DNA of 20,480 nt from Ophiostoma sp. CBS 140.51 (GCA_029298735.1 JANSLP010000461.1:1-20480), one strand, 5' to 3'; numbered from the stretch's first letter, positions 8,886-20,183 are shown. A program made the numbers and translations. Notes: generated from the letters alone by a model not told the origin.

Positions 8886-11800
8886 CTAGTCCGAGAGGAA
8901 CTTGAGCAGCTTCTCCTTGTCAACCACAGGCATCACGCGCAGCACATCGCGAACGCCCTTCCACGCAGCATTGTCCTTCTTGTTGCTGCGGATCAGCTCG
9001 CGGATCTCCGACGCCACGGCGTCCGCCTTGAGCGCTTCCAGCTTCTCTTGCACCACCTTCTTGTTCTCCTCGTACCACTGCGCAACTTCGCGGTCTGCCT
9101 TCTTGAACTCCGGCACCGCCGACCACGCCTCCAGGAGCGTCAGGTGGCGGGCACGCGTCTGCGCAGCGAAATCGGCGCTGGCACGGTTGGCCGCCGTTGC
9201 CGACGGGCTGGCCGAGGCAGCAACAGTGGCCATCTTGCGCAGGATGTACTCTTCGTTGAGACGACGGCGCACACGCCAGTAGAAGAAGCGACGCGCGTTG
9301 CGCCACTCAAGCACGTCGCGGATCGTGCCCTTGGCCTTCATGCGGCCCGCACGGTCGTGCAGGTCAGCAAACTGGATGGCCAGTTGCTGGTAGATGGGCA
9401 GCAGCTGCTGCTCACGAGCCAGCAGCTTCTCCTTAATCTTCTCAATCTCCTCGGCAGAAGCACCGCCGCTCTGGGCAGCCACAATCTTGTTCTTGAGGTC
9501 GGAGTAGATGGGGTCCAGGCGGGCCATGGTCTCAAGCTGCTTGTCCTTGCGGTACTTGATGCCAATCATACCCTCAGGCTCCAGGACACCACCGCGGGCC
9601 TCCTGGTCGGCGTACATCTCCATCGCAGTGGGGTTAATGGTCGGGTCCACGACGACCCACGAGCCACCACGAAGCTCGCCAAAGGGAGGAATGTACACAA
9701 AGATGGGCTGCTCGTACTTGACAAGGGCATCGACGATGAAGCTGCCGTACTTGAGGACCTCGTTGTACATGTCGCGCTGACCACCCGAGAAACCACGCCA
9801 GTTGGCGAGGATCATCAGAGGCAGCTGCTCACCGTAGTTGAAGTCGTTGATGGCCTGCGCCGTCTTGAAGGCAGAGTTGGGGTACCACACACCACCGGCC
9901 TCGTTGGCCACCTGCTCAATCGAGTCGGGGTTGGCGGGGTCGGCAGGAGTGATGTTCTCAACAGCGCGGGTCTCGACAGCAATGACACCCATGGGGATAC
10001 CACCTAGGCGAGCACGACCAACCACAACAGTACGGGCCCAGCCGCCAAGGGTCTCCACGAAAGAGTCCTTGTCAAACAGACCAGGCTGGAAGTCGGCACC
10101 GTCCTGCTTGCCAGAAATCATCCAACGCACATCGTAGGCCTGCTTCTGGGGAGGCGTGTAGGTGATGTCGCGGTCCCAGGAATCGGTCGAGATCGAGATC
10201 GGGACCGGGTTGTTGCGCTTGTCTGGAACAAACGACATCCACTCAACAATGCGAGAGATACCCTCCATGTCATCACGCGCAACCATGTGCGAGACACCGT
10301 TACGGTACATGATCTGGGTGCCACCAAGCTGCAGGTTGGAGGTGTACACCTCACGGCCAAGCAGGTTGTTCAGGGCAGGGGCACCAGTCAGGATGATGGG
10401 CTGGCCCTCAACCTGGACGGCACGCTGACCCAGGCGGACAAGGTAAGCACCAATACCGACGGAACGGCAAGTGACGAGAGTGACAGTGAAGATGTCGTTG
10501 TAAGCGCGGCTGGTGGCACCAGCAATCAGACCAGAGCCACGCAGACACTCAACACCCAGGCCGTCCTCAGCACCGACGACGGTGACAATCTTGTGGTGCT
10601 TCTCGCCATCCTCAGACACTTCCTCGGTGATGACGCTGTCCTTGAACTGCTTCTTGGCAGCATCATCCAGGTACAGGTACTTGAAGCCCTGCTCCGGCTT
10701 GGCGGGGTTGTTCCAGGCAACCTTGAAGTACGGCATCAGCTCGTTGGCGAGACCCAGGCGAGCACCCGAGTTGGCCGACAGGTAAATGCGGGGAATGCCC
10801 AGCTTGCGAGCGTACTCCGTGCACTTGTTGAAGAAACCGTCCTCCTTGGGGCCGAACGAACCAATGTTGTAGGTGATGTCGTTGGCGACAACAATGAACT
10901 GGCGGCCACGCGGGTACTCTGGCGTGCGGGCCGTGATGAGCCAACCGACCATGCCGCAGGTGTTCATGCCAGGGTCGCGCGAGACCTCGGCCAGGTTGTC
11001 GTGGTCGTCAAGAACAAGCTCGGACATGTCGATGCACTCGCCAATAGGGGGCTGCTTGTCGGCCAGAGCCGGGTTGTGCTTAACAGCCTTGGCCCAGCTG
11101 TTCTGGATGGCCTGGCGGAAGACCTCGGGGAAATCGTACACGTACTGGGTCCCCATGAGATGGGCCTTGTAACGCTTGGGCTGCAGCCAGTTCTTGGTCG
11201 GGTACGGGGTCGACACAGGAAGCAGGTGCATCGAGCCAATCTTGGTGGTGCCAGTGATGGAATGGAACACCCAGTCACCCTTCTCAGACTTGCGCTCGGC
11301 GTAGATCTCGACCTGGATCACGTAACCAGAGGTGTTGGTGATCAGGACACGCAGGGGGTAGGGCATGCCAGTCTCGGGATCAGTGCAGATGATGCGGATC
11401 TCGACCTGAGCCACACGCAAACGCCAGCCACGGGGACCGAAGCGGTCAAGGAAACCTTGCAGAGACTGCTCGACCTCCTCCGGACGCAGCTGGAAGACAG
11501 GGGTGAAGTTGATGAACATGTGGTTCAGATCCGAGTTGTTGTTGCCAATGATCTCAAGGGCATCGAAGATGTCGTTGATAACACGGTCGGCCTCAGAGCT
11601 GAGGTACTCGGCAGTGGGGATCTCGTCCCGGAGACGGCCAGGGCGGATGACAGCGCGCGTGAAGTAGCGCTTGTCGGTCTCCACACCCTTGCCAATGGCC
11701 TCGTACACGTGAATGTTCTTGTTCTCGGTGAACACAGGGCGGATCTTGAACTTGGACAGGCGGGCCAGCTCCAGTTGGAAAGCCAGCGCAGGCTCGCTGT

Positions 11801-14800
11801 GGCGAATGCTGTCATCCTCCTCGTAGTCCGGGCCACGGAAGGTGAAGTAGCCGGGATTGGAGGCATCCTGGCGGCCGAAGATGAACGTGATACGGCGCAC
11901 GCGACGGGCCAGAAGCTCCTCCTTGACACCCTCAACAACAGGCTTGATAATACTCATGATATCCTGGTCATCACGGCCCTCAGAGTCACGGATGGCAACG
12001 TTGACAACAGCTGACAACTCATCGTTGCTCTCAAGGCGGGGAGGGGCAGGTCGGCGACGGCCCTCGAGCACGGGGAGAAGGGTGCTAGAGCCAGTGGGGC
12101 GCAGCGCCGGGCGCTGCTGCTTAGAAGCAACGGTCAGCGTGTCAAGGGCCTTGGACAAAAGCTCCTCAGCGTCGTCGATGTAGCGACACGGGATGATGAC
12201 ACCCTTTCTAGTCGGCTCCTCCTCGGTCTTGCGGGAGAGGTACGACATGTCGCTGATGGAGCTGATCCGCTTAAAGCCATACTCTGAGGTCGGGGTCGCC
12301 GGTGACGAGGGGACGGCGGACTGGATAGGAAGGCCAAACTCGGACTGGCCAATCTTGCGCAGCGCAAAGTCCCATGATATGAACTGAGGAGTGTCGGTCT
12401 CGTCGCTATGGTACTCAACATTCTTCAAAGTGTACGCCCGGTAAGAACGACGGACGTAGACCTCGAGGGCAGCAATGGAGACCCAGGGATCCTCGTGGCC
12501 AAAGAACATGGGCAGAACGTCAAAGACAGTGTACTTGGAGTCAATAACGTCCTTGATGATCTCCAAGTTAGGAGAACGGTGCTCCCAACCAGACTCACCG
12601 TACCGAGAGTCGACGACCGAGGACTTCAGAATCAGCTCCATCTGAGAGGTACGCTCCTCCAGGGACGGCAGAGCGCATTGGATCAGGATCTCACGGGCCT
12701 TGAGTGACACCTTGGACGTTTGGCGAGACTCAAGCTCAGCGAGCTTCCGAAGGGCCGGCTTGAGGTAGCGAGCGACGTTACCGACGCCAGGTTTGTTGGG
12801 GCGATACTCGTGGAGAAGGGCCAGGACCAAGCTGTTCTTGGAGCCGACACGGCTGTGAGACAGGACAGTCTCGACAACCTTGGTGATGTCGTCCTTGTTC
12901 TCATCACGCAGCTTCAGAATGACCTCCTCATCCTGCGACCGACGGCCAGAGAACAGGCGCTCAGTGTCGGCGTAGATGTTGAGCAGGTCAAGAATGACGT
13001 TCAGTTCGCGGACCTTCTGGCCCTCAATGTACAGGTTGAGGACATCGGTCAGAGGAGCCAGAGCGCTGCGGAGCAAGCCAGCGTCTTCGGGAGCGACATG
13101 GTCCTCAACGAACTTTTGGAAAGCGCGGAGGAGGGTCTTGGCGGGGAACTCGGAACGGGCCTTGGAGCGCTCGACGATCTGGGTGAACTGAGCGTCCAGC
13201 TTCTGGGGCATGCGGGCATGCAGGGCCGAAAACTGGGCGTTCCACTCGCTGTACGGCAAATCGGGGTCACGCAGGACCTCAATCATGTCGTGCAGGGTCT
13301 TAGCCATGATGGTCTGGTTGTCGTAACCGCTGAGGATGTTGTTGAGGGTGCTGCGCAGCAGCGAGAAACGCTGCGACGACTTCTGACCGACAATGACGGG
13401 CGATCCCAGCTCGGGCAGTTTCTCAACGAAAGGCTGCGCCTGTTTGACACGGCTGGGGTCGTCCAGGGCGAGAATACCGAGAATGTCACCAGCCTCCAGA
13501 GTGGAGCCGGGCTGCTTGATGAGTTGGACAATACCATCCTCCTGGGTGATGAGGGGCATGTACATCTTCATGACCTCGACCTCGGCGTAGGTCTGACCAG
13601 CCTTGACGTGCTCGCCAGACTCCACAGTGAACTTGACAAGCTTACCGGGGCTAGGCGTGCGCAGCTGGGTGGGATCGTTCTCCTGCTCGAGCAGGCAGGT
13701 CTTGCCGTCGACGGACAGACGAGTGGCAGCGACCTCCTCCTTCCAGTAGACGTTGTGACTGCGGCCGTTAACGAGGACCAGCAGACCACCGTCACTGAGG
13801 GTGCGGACACCGACAGAGCACTTGGAGCCGTTGATGAAGAGGGTGTAGCTGTCAGCGCTAGAACGAGTCACGGTGAACTTGTAACGGAAGCCCTCGTAGA
13901 TGAAGTCGACAGGGAACACAGTCTTGAGAATGTCCTTGGAGGGCACCTGACCCTTCTCAAGGCCAGCCCGGTATTCCGCAATGCACGCCTCGCTGGCCAG
14001 GTTAGCCTTGGTTGCGGCACCGCACACGACGGCCAGAACGGGGTCGGGGCGCTCGGCAGTGAGCTTCTTGGAGATGAGCTCGTCAAGCCAGCCGGTAGTG
14101 ATGGTGTTGTCCTCAAAGGCCTCGGTCTCGAGAAGCTTGATGAGGTACTCGACGGTGGTACGGAAGTCACCGCGAATGCTCAGCTCCTTCAGCGCGACAA
14201 CCATGTGCTTGCGGGACGCGGAACGGTTCTCACCGTAGGCGAAAATGTGACCGAACTGGGAGTCCGAGAAACTGTGGATACCACCGGCAGTACCGACGGA
14301 GAAGTAACCCCAGACGTTCGAGCTACTCCGGAAGTTCAGGTCGTGCAGTACACCGTTGGAAGGCTTGAAGCCCTCACCAGGATCCTCAGAAGTGATACGG
14401 CACGCAGTGGTGTGGCCCTTGGGGGTGGGGCGGCGCTGCAACTTGTCGCTCTCCTCGTTCTTAAACTCAAAGTCGATCTCGGTGGTGGTCTTGGGGTCGA
14501 CACCGTACAGAAGACGAATGTCGCTGATGCGGTGGAGTGGGATACCCATGGCAACCTGGAGCTGGGCAGCGGGCAGGTTGACACCACTGACCATCTCGGT
14601 GGTAGGATGCTCGACCTGAAGACGGGGGTTCAGCTCAAGGAAGTAGAACTTGTCGTCGGCGTGCGAGTACAAGTATTCGACGGTACCGGCAGAGACGTAG
14701 CCGACCAGCCTGCCCAGACGGACAGCGGCCTCCTCCATGGCGCGGAAAGTGGGTTGCTTGGCAATGGTGACGGGAGCTTCCTCGATAATCTTCTGGTGGC

Positions 14801-15923
14801 GACGCTGGACGGAGCAGTCACGACCGAAAAGGGAGATGTTGTTGCCGTACTGGTCAGCAAGAAGCTGGACCTCCAGATGGCGGGCGTTGCCGGCGAGCTT
14901 CATGATGAAGATGGGCGAGCCGGGAATTTCGCTGGCAGCGGCCTTGTACAACTGCTCGAAGCCGTCCTCACTGATGGCTTTCCGGATACCCTTGCCACCA
15001 CCACCCTCAGAGGCCTTGATCATGACGGGGAAGCCAATCTCCTTGGCGCGCTCGAGACCCTCCTGCCACGACTCAACGCAACCCTTCTTGTAGATGTCGT
15101 CGGGAACGGTCACAATGCCCTCGCTGTCCTTCTCGACAGTGTCGACGCCTGTGCCGGACCATGGAATGCAAGGCACTTTGGCGTGCTGGGCCACAATTGT
15201 AGAGGAAATCTTGTCACCGAGCGAGCGCATGGCAGATCCCGGGGGACCGATGAAGACAATCTTTTTTGGCGAGGCGGCGAGAGACTCTGGGAGTGCAGGG
15301 TTTTCGGAGGCGTGACCCCTAGAGAAGACGGTTAGCAGGCGAAGTTTGGGAGGACGGCTGGACGTCGGGATGTCACTTACCAACCAGCCCACACGGCGTG
15401 GACGTTCATCCGCTCAGCGACATCAACAATCAGCTCAACGTTTGCGTAGTTGTGGTTGTTGGTGCCACCGGGAACCTCGACGTAGTGGTCGGCCATTCGG
15501 ATGTAGTCGGCATTGGCCTGCAGATCTTCGGGTGTAGCCATGACGGTGAACTGGATTGCACGCTCGTCGTCGAACGTCTCGTACGCCCATTTGCGGACGG
15601 AGCGGATCTCCTTGACGGCAGCAATACCGTTGTTGGCGATCAGGACCTAGAGAAGCTAGTTAGCGGGAGCTGATCCGATCGTGAGGCGGAGGCATTAGGG
15701 AGAGGGGACGCACATTTGTGATGACGGTGTGGCCGTCGTGCTTGGAGACGAAATCCTTGACCTTGGATTCCGGCGCATTTTCAAGCTTGTTGCCGCCGAT
15801 GAAGTGGTCGGCAAGCTTGTACTTGGCGGCGTACGAGGCCTTGCCGTTGGCAGTCGCCGCGGCCGAGCCGCTCGCCTTGGAGGCAACGCCATTCTTGGCA
15901 CTGTGACCATTGATTTCTGTCAT
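8886..15923 (-). CDS. ACC1: Acetyl-CoA carboxylase, multidomain eukaryotic type
   Basis: ACC1 carboxylates acetyl-CoA to malonyl-CoA, the committed step of fatty-acid synthesis; the protein is a large biotin enzyme of the cytosol. Three exons (15714-15923, 15381-15646, 8886-15318) encode 2302 residues; yeast Acc1 has 2233. The biotin carboxylase domain (about 60-570) carries ATP-grasp KASEGGGGKGIRK (260-272) and NPRLQVEH with Arg391. The biotin carrier has EVMKM with the acceptor Lys743. The central region (about 800-1530) includes the Snf1/AMPK-type site FKRISSISDM with Ser1179, equivalent by alignment to yeast Ser1157. The carboxyltransferase (about 1590-2240) has NSGAR (1675-1679) and the GQPIILTGAPALNNLLG block. 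The start MTEINGHSAKNG, with an Ala/Ser/Lys-rich first 35 residues and no obvious mitochondrial presequence, supports the cytosolic form. The stop follows KLLKFLSD. The gene is complete, with no frameshift. Confidence 0.97.
15319..15380 (-). other. ACC1 intron 2
   Basis: The intron is 62 nt, with donor GTAAGT, branch point GCTAAC and acceptor TCTAG. It interrupts Trp159 in the conserved sequence VWAGW|GHASENP in phase 2. The last eight bases, TTCTCTAG, are identical to the end of intron 1. Confidence 0.93.
15647..15713 (-). other. ACC1 intron 1
   Basis: The intron is 67 nt, with donor GTGCGT, branch point GCTAAC and acceptor TCTAG. It falls between codons, joining HTVITN to VLIANNGIAAVKEI, the highly conserved start of the biotin carboxylase domain. 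Confidence 0.93.
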
Positions 15924-15951
15924 GTTGGAGAGTAGATGTAGGTGTCGGTGT

Positions 15952-15969
15952 CTAAGGTGTGATGGTCAT
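15952..15969 (-). promoter_or_regulatory. Five-residue uORF 28 nt before ACC1
   Basis: ATG-ACC-ATC-ACA-CCT-TAG (MTITP) ends 28 nt before the ACC1 ATG and lies in a different frame. At this distance it is almost certainly in the ACC1 mRNA unless a leader intron removes it. Its own context, CGTCCATGA, has C at -3, so leaky scanning is likely. Confidence 0.55.
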
Positions 15970-16551
15970 GGACGACGCCACGAGAAGAAGCTCAGGCAAA
16001 AGCGAGTGGTTGAACCTAGAGCAAGAGACGGGGATAAGAAGACCGCAGTCGTTCGTAGGATGTATGAGGGCCGCTGCTTGGTCAAGGCGCGCGTGATGTC
16101 GATTCCGTTGTTTCGGGATAGTCGACAAGAAAGAGAGGTAGAAGGGAGCTTCAAACCGTCGGGGGGTATCAATGAAAAAGAGGCACGAGCCGAATAGGTA
16201 GGATTGTAAAGGTTCAATGCACAAAGGCAAATTGTTTATTACAAGAAGCGAACAGGAAGACGGAGAGAAGATGAGGAGAGGGGAAAGAAAAGAAAGAAAC
16301 TCGGTTTGGAGAAGAAGAAAGTAAAGCAGGCCAGACGAAGAAACGAGAAAAACAGAGCTTCCCAGGCGGACAGGGACCTCTCTTTTTCTTGTTTTATTGA
16401 CAGGTGTGGCAAAGCCGGGACAGGGTAAAGAGGGGAGCGAGATAGGATACAGGGGGTGAGAAAAAAAGGAGGAAGAGAAAAGAGAGAAGAAGGCAGAAGG
16501 TAGAGATGTGCGGACGATCGCCACGAAGGAAAAGCGATGACCCAGAAAATG

Positions 16552-16602
16552 TTAAGCAGAAACGACGGACCCCAAAGAAAACGCCAAAAAGAGCAATCGC
16601 AT
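16552..16602 (-). promoter_or_regulatory. 16-residue hydrophobic uORF far upstream of ACC1
   Basis: ATG at 16600-16602 opens MRLLFLAFSLGSVVSA and ends at TAA (16552-16554). It belongs to the ACC1 mRNA only if the transcription start lies more than about 680 nt upstream of the ACC1 ATG, which is not established. The hydrophobic composition may simply reflect T-rich leader DNA. Confidence 0.2.
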
Positions 16603-16863
16603 AGCCTGGCGTTGGCGTTGCAGGCGAATTGGAAGCTTCCTCTGGCGGGTTGCTGTGAAGAAAGACAGTCGAGCAGAAAAAAATACAATAAAAGCGGATA
16701 GGGCAGAAAGGTACTTGGGAGCTACCTCGATGGGGCCTGGGCATGGGTCCCGCCTGCCCCTTTTGCGATTAATACACGACGCATTTTCTCAGGGATGGGG
16801 ACCGCAGCCTGGTGGAACCGGCTGTTGAGCTTTTTGGCGGGAAAAGTGTCGAGGAAGGTGCAG

Positions 16864-16877
16864 GAAATTGCAATTTC
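16864..16877. repeat. 14-bp perfect palindrome
   Basis: GAAATTGCAATTTC reads identically on both strands. It lies about 940 bp upstream of the ACC1 start, in the presumed promoter. It could be a dimeric-factor site; no known site is recognised. Confidence 0.4.
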
Positions 16878-18621
16878 TGGGGACCCCCAAAAGGGTGTCG
16901 ACAGGGGACTCCAGGCCCAGGCCTTGTTGGCGCCTTTCAGTGCCTTTTGGTGCACTTTACTACAGTTGAGTCCAGCTTCGTGCTTCACGTCTCCAACAGG
17001 GCTGCCATAACTCGAGGTATCGACCAAGTACACGCAACTGCGGGTCCTGTCCATCTGTCCCCTTCCCCCAAATTCCCAAACGCCGTCGATTCAGCCAACC
17101 GAACGCTGCCGGGGCGGCCCAACGAAGCAGGAACGGAGCTGGAACGTTGGGGAAGCTAGGTGGGTAGCACTTGCACTTGTCCACGACTGGGCATCAGAGA
17201 AAGGGGCATCAAAGGCGGAAAGGGAGGAAATGGAAGGAACAGTGAAGAAAAGAAGGAAACAGCAAGGCAAGAGCTTTCCAAACCAGAAGGGGCGAGGCAG
17301 ATGGCCAGAGGCAAAAAGTTTGACGCATGCCATGCACGGAAAGAACCAACGACACCAACATGCCTTCGGGAGGAAGGACCACATATGGAAAGAGCAAAGG
17401 GAGATTTATTGCCTTTCTTGTCAACAGGTCACAGACAACAACATCTCTTGAGAAACAGCGCAGCGTGAGACAAGACAATACTCAGTACAGGGTGCGCCAC
17501 GACAGGCGAGGGACAAATCAAGGTCTCTTCAGTTTCAGTGTTTTGTCCAGCCTCTATGTTTTTTTTGTGAGTTTGTTTTTGCTGCCCATGCATGTTGTTA
17601 TTTTTATTTTTATTTTATTCTTTTAATCTCGTCATTTATTCCGGGCAGGGGTGGAGGGTGTTCCGAAGATTGATGAGGAAAGAGCAGAACGCCAATTTCC
17701 CCAAACGGGCAAATGCCATTCGGACACCGAAGAAACCCATCTTTCAAGACTCGCACTCTTGCACATTCCCTTTCTTTTCGCTTCCCCTGAGTGGGTATGT
17801 CTGGGAGGGGGAGGCAAGTACGTGGTACTTTTCTGGTTCAGTATCGCTCACATTTGACGGGTCCCCAACTCTTTTTTTCTTCTTTTTTTCCTGCGCTGCG
17901 ACAGCAACTGGATCTGAGGTTGGTTGCAATGGTCATGCTCCTCCCGCGAACCAGGATTGGGTGCGAGCGCCCAGAATCGGCTACTGTGGTATCTTATCTT
18001 TCTCAACGGGAAAGCAAGACAGCCAGTCCACGACGTGCTTACTCCGTACGTGCATCGATTCGACATGCTTTCTTCGCAGCCTTTTCCAGAACAGAAGGAA
18101 CGACGCGTGCATGCTGCAGTTTCTTGCTTCGCTTGGAAAGTACCTGCATATCGAAAGGCAGGAGAGATTCAGCCAGACACGGCGTGCGCGCGGTAGTACA
18201 GTGGGCTGGGCGGGAAAATTGTGTACATTCTAGCACAGAACGCGAGCCCCATTAAACGCCGCCCCAAAAAAAGCATGGCTCTCCCAACAAAGTCGTGCCT
18301 TGCGTCTCTGACCCTTCTTCCATGCTAGCCCAATACAGCCTTAGCCTCGACATGTCGGTAGGGGGGAGCTTTCTTTTTGTTGCTGGTGAGAACAGAGAAA
18401 AGATCGCGGCAGAAGCTCTCAGAAAAGTTCCAAACTTCGCGACGGGACAGGTATTACGGCGTAATCATCAGCATCGCCCCTTTCCCCATCTCGATGGGGA
18501 AGTTAAAGGCCGCGGGGGTCGCACCTGCCATTGAGAAAATGACGAGAGACACGCAGGAAGGGGCGATGGGACAGAAGTGAAAAGGGAAAGAAAGCGCAAC
18601 CCAGCGCGGCAAGGCGATGTC

Positions 18622-18646
18622 CGGTAAGATAACTACGCGGTAAGAT
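18622..18646. repeat. Two direct copies of CGGTAAGAT
   Basis: CGGTAAGAT occurs at 18622-18630 and again at 18638-18646, one and a half helical turns apart start to start. It lies just upstream of a T-rich tract. It could be a paired factor site or chance. Confidence 0.4.
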
Positions 18647-19140
18647 CAAACACGATTTTTTTCTGCGAGTCTTTTGTCACCTCGCTCTTTCCTCGTTTTC
18701 TCCTCGTACCGCCTTCAGACGAAAGAGGAAGGGGACAGACAATCGGCGATGAGGAAAACGATTTGCGAACGTCATTGGGCACTTTCCATTTCTGCTCATT
18801 GGCTCTTTTGAGTTTTATTTTCCTATTTCTTTTTTTCTTGTCGCGGATTATTTTCGAATTCTTGTTCACACTTTCGCAGAATTCGGCTCTTTTACGGGAC
18901 GTATCTTTTTTCTCAACAATTGGGGATGGAGCCATAAAAAAATTTACAGGCATCATTGAAGGGGGTTGCAGAGCGATCGCCGTTGTCCCGGCGGCAAGAA
19001 ACCGCGCTAACAAAGCTCACCCGGGGCATTGACGTACCCACACCTGAACGACATCGAGAAAAAGGCGGTGATGGAAGAGGCAGAATGGAGAACCTCCATG
19101 TTAGACAAGGGCAGAGCCGCCACAACGGCATGGCAGGGAC

Positions 19141-19758
19141 ATGGACGCGAGCAGTTGTAGAATAACACCGCGCGGTTTCCGAAACGCGACAAGATATGCC
19201 TTAAGGCGTGCCTCAGAAGGCGAAAAAGGGCGAGAAGATAAGCTCTTTTACCGCGCTCATGGGAAAACGAACGCCTCAGACCGCTCGCAGATCCCCAACG
19301 GCTTGTCCGCCTGGTTTTGTGTGCCCCATCACCAGCCTGTATGTATATGTACTCAGCAAAATACGAGTACTTTTGTCTCATTGCCTGGCCAGCCTGGTGA
19401 GAACATCTCACTCCTCCGCATCCTGACTTTGATCCCCAGCCATTCAACGTTCATGTGTGGACATGCATGGAAGCTGTTGTGCTTGCTGTATCCTTTTGTG
19501 TTTTCGTTGACCCACCGCATCTTCCAGCCTCTTGACACAGGAAGTCGATTTCGTGCATGGCCCGGTGATACGGACTCCAGCCTCACATTGGGGGCAATTT
19601 GGGGAACTTCCGTTCATCCTATTTGCTGTGTCCATTGTGTGCTCGTAGAAAAGATACACGGTCGGTTCATTCCGTGGCATAAATATCACAGCAAAACGTC
19701 GTCATTACCAGCCAATCAAGTCTATATCATAGAGATATATCATAGAGATATAACATAA
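19141..19758 (+). CDS. Unrecognised 205-codon ORF, hypothetical
   Basis: I do not recognise this protein. An ATG frame runs 205 codons to TAA at 19756-19758, and the frame is stop-free from 19105. It has a charged N-terminal third, about ten Cys, a hydrophobic stretch near residue 110 (KLLCLLYPFVFSLTH) and a tail encoded partly by a 13-bp tandem repeat (IIEIYHRDIT). The length is more than expected by chance in a few kilobases of roughly 50% GC non-coding DNA, and a pyrimidine tract lies upstream. Against it: codon choice is unbiased, unlike the C/G-ending codons of the neighbours, no domain is visible, and the last codons look like repeat DNA. Confidence 0.2.
   Translation: MDASSCRITPRGFRNATRYALRRASEGEKGREDKLFYRAHGKTNASDRSQIPNGLSAWFCVPHHQPVCICTQQNTSTFVSLPGQPGENISLLRILTLIPSHSTFMCGHAWKLLCLLYPFVFSLTHRIFQPLDTGSRFRAWPGDTDSSLTLGAIWGTSVHPICCVHCVLVEKIHGRFIPWHKYHSKTSSLPANQVYIIEIYHRDIT
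19723..19748. repeat. 13-bp tandem duplication TATATCATAGAGA
   Basis: Two exact adjacent copies of TATATCATAGAGA (19723-19735 and 19736-19748) are followed by a partial third (TATA). A CCAAT box (19712-19716) lies just before them. A recent tandem duplication is the simplest reading. Confidence 0.8.
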
Positions 19759-20167
19759 TACAACTGTATGGGACATCATAACGCACATATTTATATGGGC
19801 CAGGCCTAGCGAAAATACCCGCCGCTCTATTTGATGCCGTGCCGGGTAGCCTTTTCAGTCTCTTGTCTAGACCGTGGGCGTGCGTGCTCGTAGGCCTGAT
19901 AAAAATAGAACATGGGAAATATCAGAAAGGCATCTTTCATAGAAGATGGGCACAAAGAGCACCGCGTAGGAATAGCTTGAGAGAGGGGAACCCGCCGTTG
20001 TAGAGTAGGCTGCTGGGGAATGAGAGAGCACCTTGTTCGTCCATGGCTAGGGGGTTAGCCGGCACTCACATGTGATCTGACCAGACACCATGGCCCAAGC
20101 AGCCAGTCGTCGCAATGGACGCAGTACGGAGTAGCTAACCAGCTATGACGGAATACTACGGTAGGAG

Positions 20168-20183
20168 TACTCTGTACAGAGTA
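20168..20183. repeat. 16-bp perfect palindrome
   Basis: TACTCTGTACAGAGTA is a perfect inverted repeat. It lies 35 bp from GTACGGAGT (20124-20132) and next to the similar TACTACGGTAGGAGTAC. The cluster of related TAC(T/G)-type inverted motifs could be the terminal part of a small degraded repeat element or a dimeric protein site. Confidence 0.6.

Larger units (their letters stand above)
15924..17300 (-). promoter_or_regulatory. ACC1 5' leader and promoter region
   Basis: From the ACC1 start back to about 16540, and again near 17190-17300, the minus (sense) strand is strongly pyrimidine-rich, as in promoters and leaders of highly expressed fungal genes. The many Leu/Phe/Ser-rich open frames here follow from that composition. 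Upstream ATGs at 15969 and 16602 open short uORFs. On the sense strand AATAAA occurs near 16397 and 16240, which would be a poly(A)-like signal inside the leader if transcription starts further upstream. I cannot place the transcription start. Confidence 0.5.

Noticed and set aside
10287..12014. 575-codon open frame on the plus strand
   Set aside because: Also a shadow of ACC1 (central and carboxyltransferase regions) produced by codon bias; low-complexity Val/Leu/Asp-rich translation.
12720..15335. 871-codon open frame on the plus strand
   Set aside because: It lies entirely antisense to ACC1. The ACC1 frame has clear biotin carboxylase and biotin-carrier motifs and strong C/G-ending codons, which leave the opposite strand stop-poor. 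The antisense translation has no recognisable domain.
15952..16524. 190-codon minus-strand frame upstream of ACC1
   Set aside because: It lacks an ATG near its 5' end, is Ser/Phe/Leu low complexity from pyrimidine-rich leader DNA, and only its last five codons form an ATG-initiated uORF.
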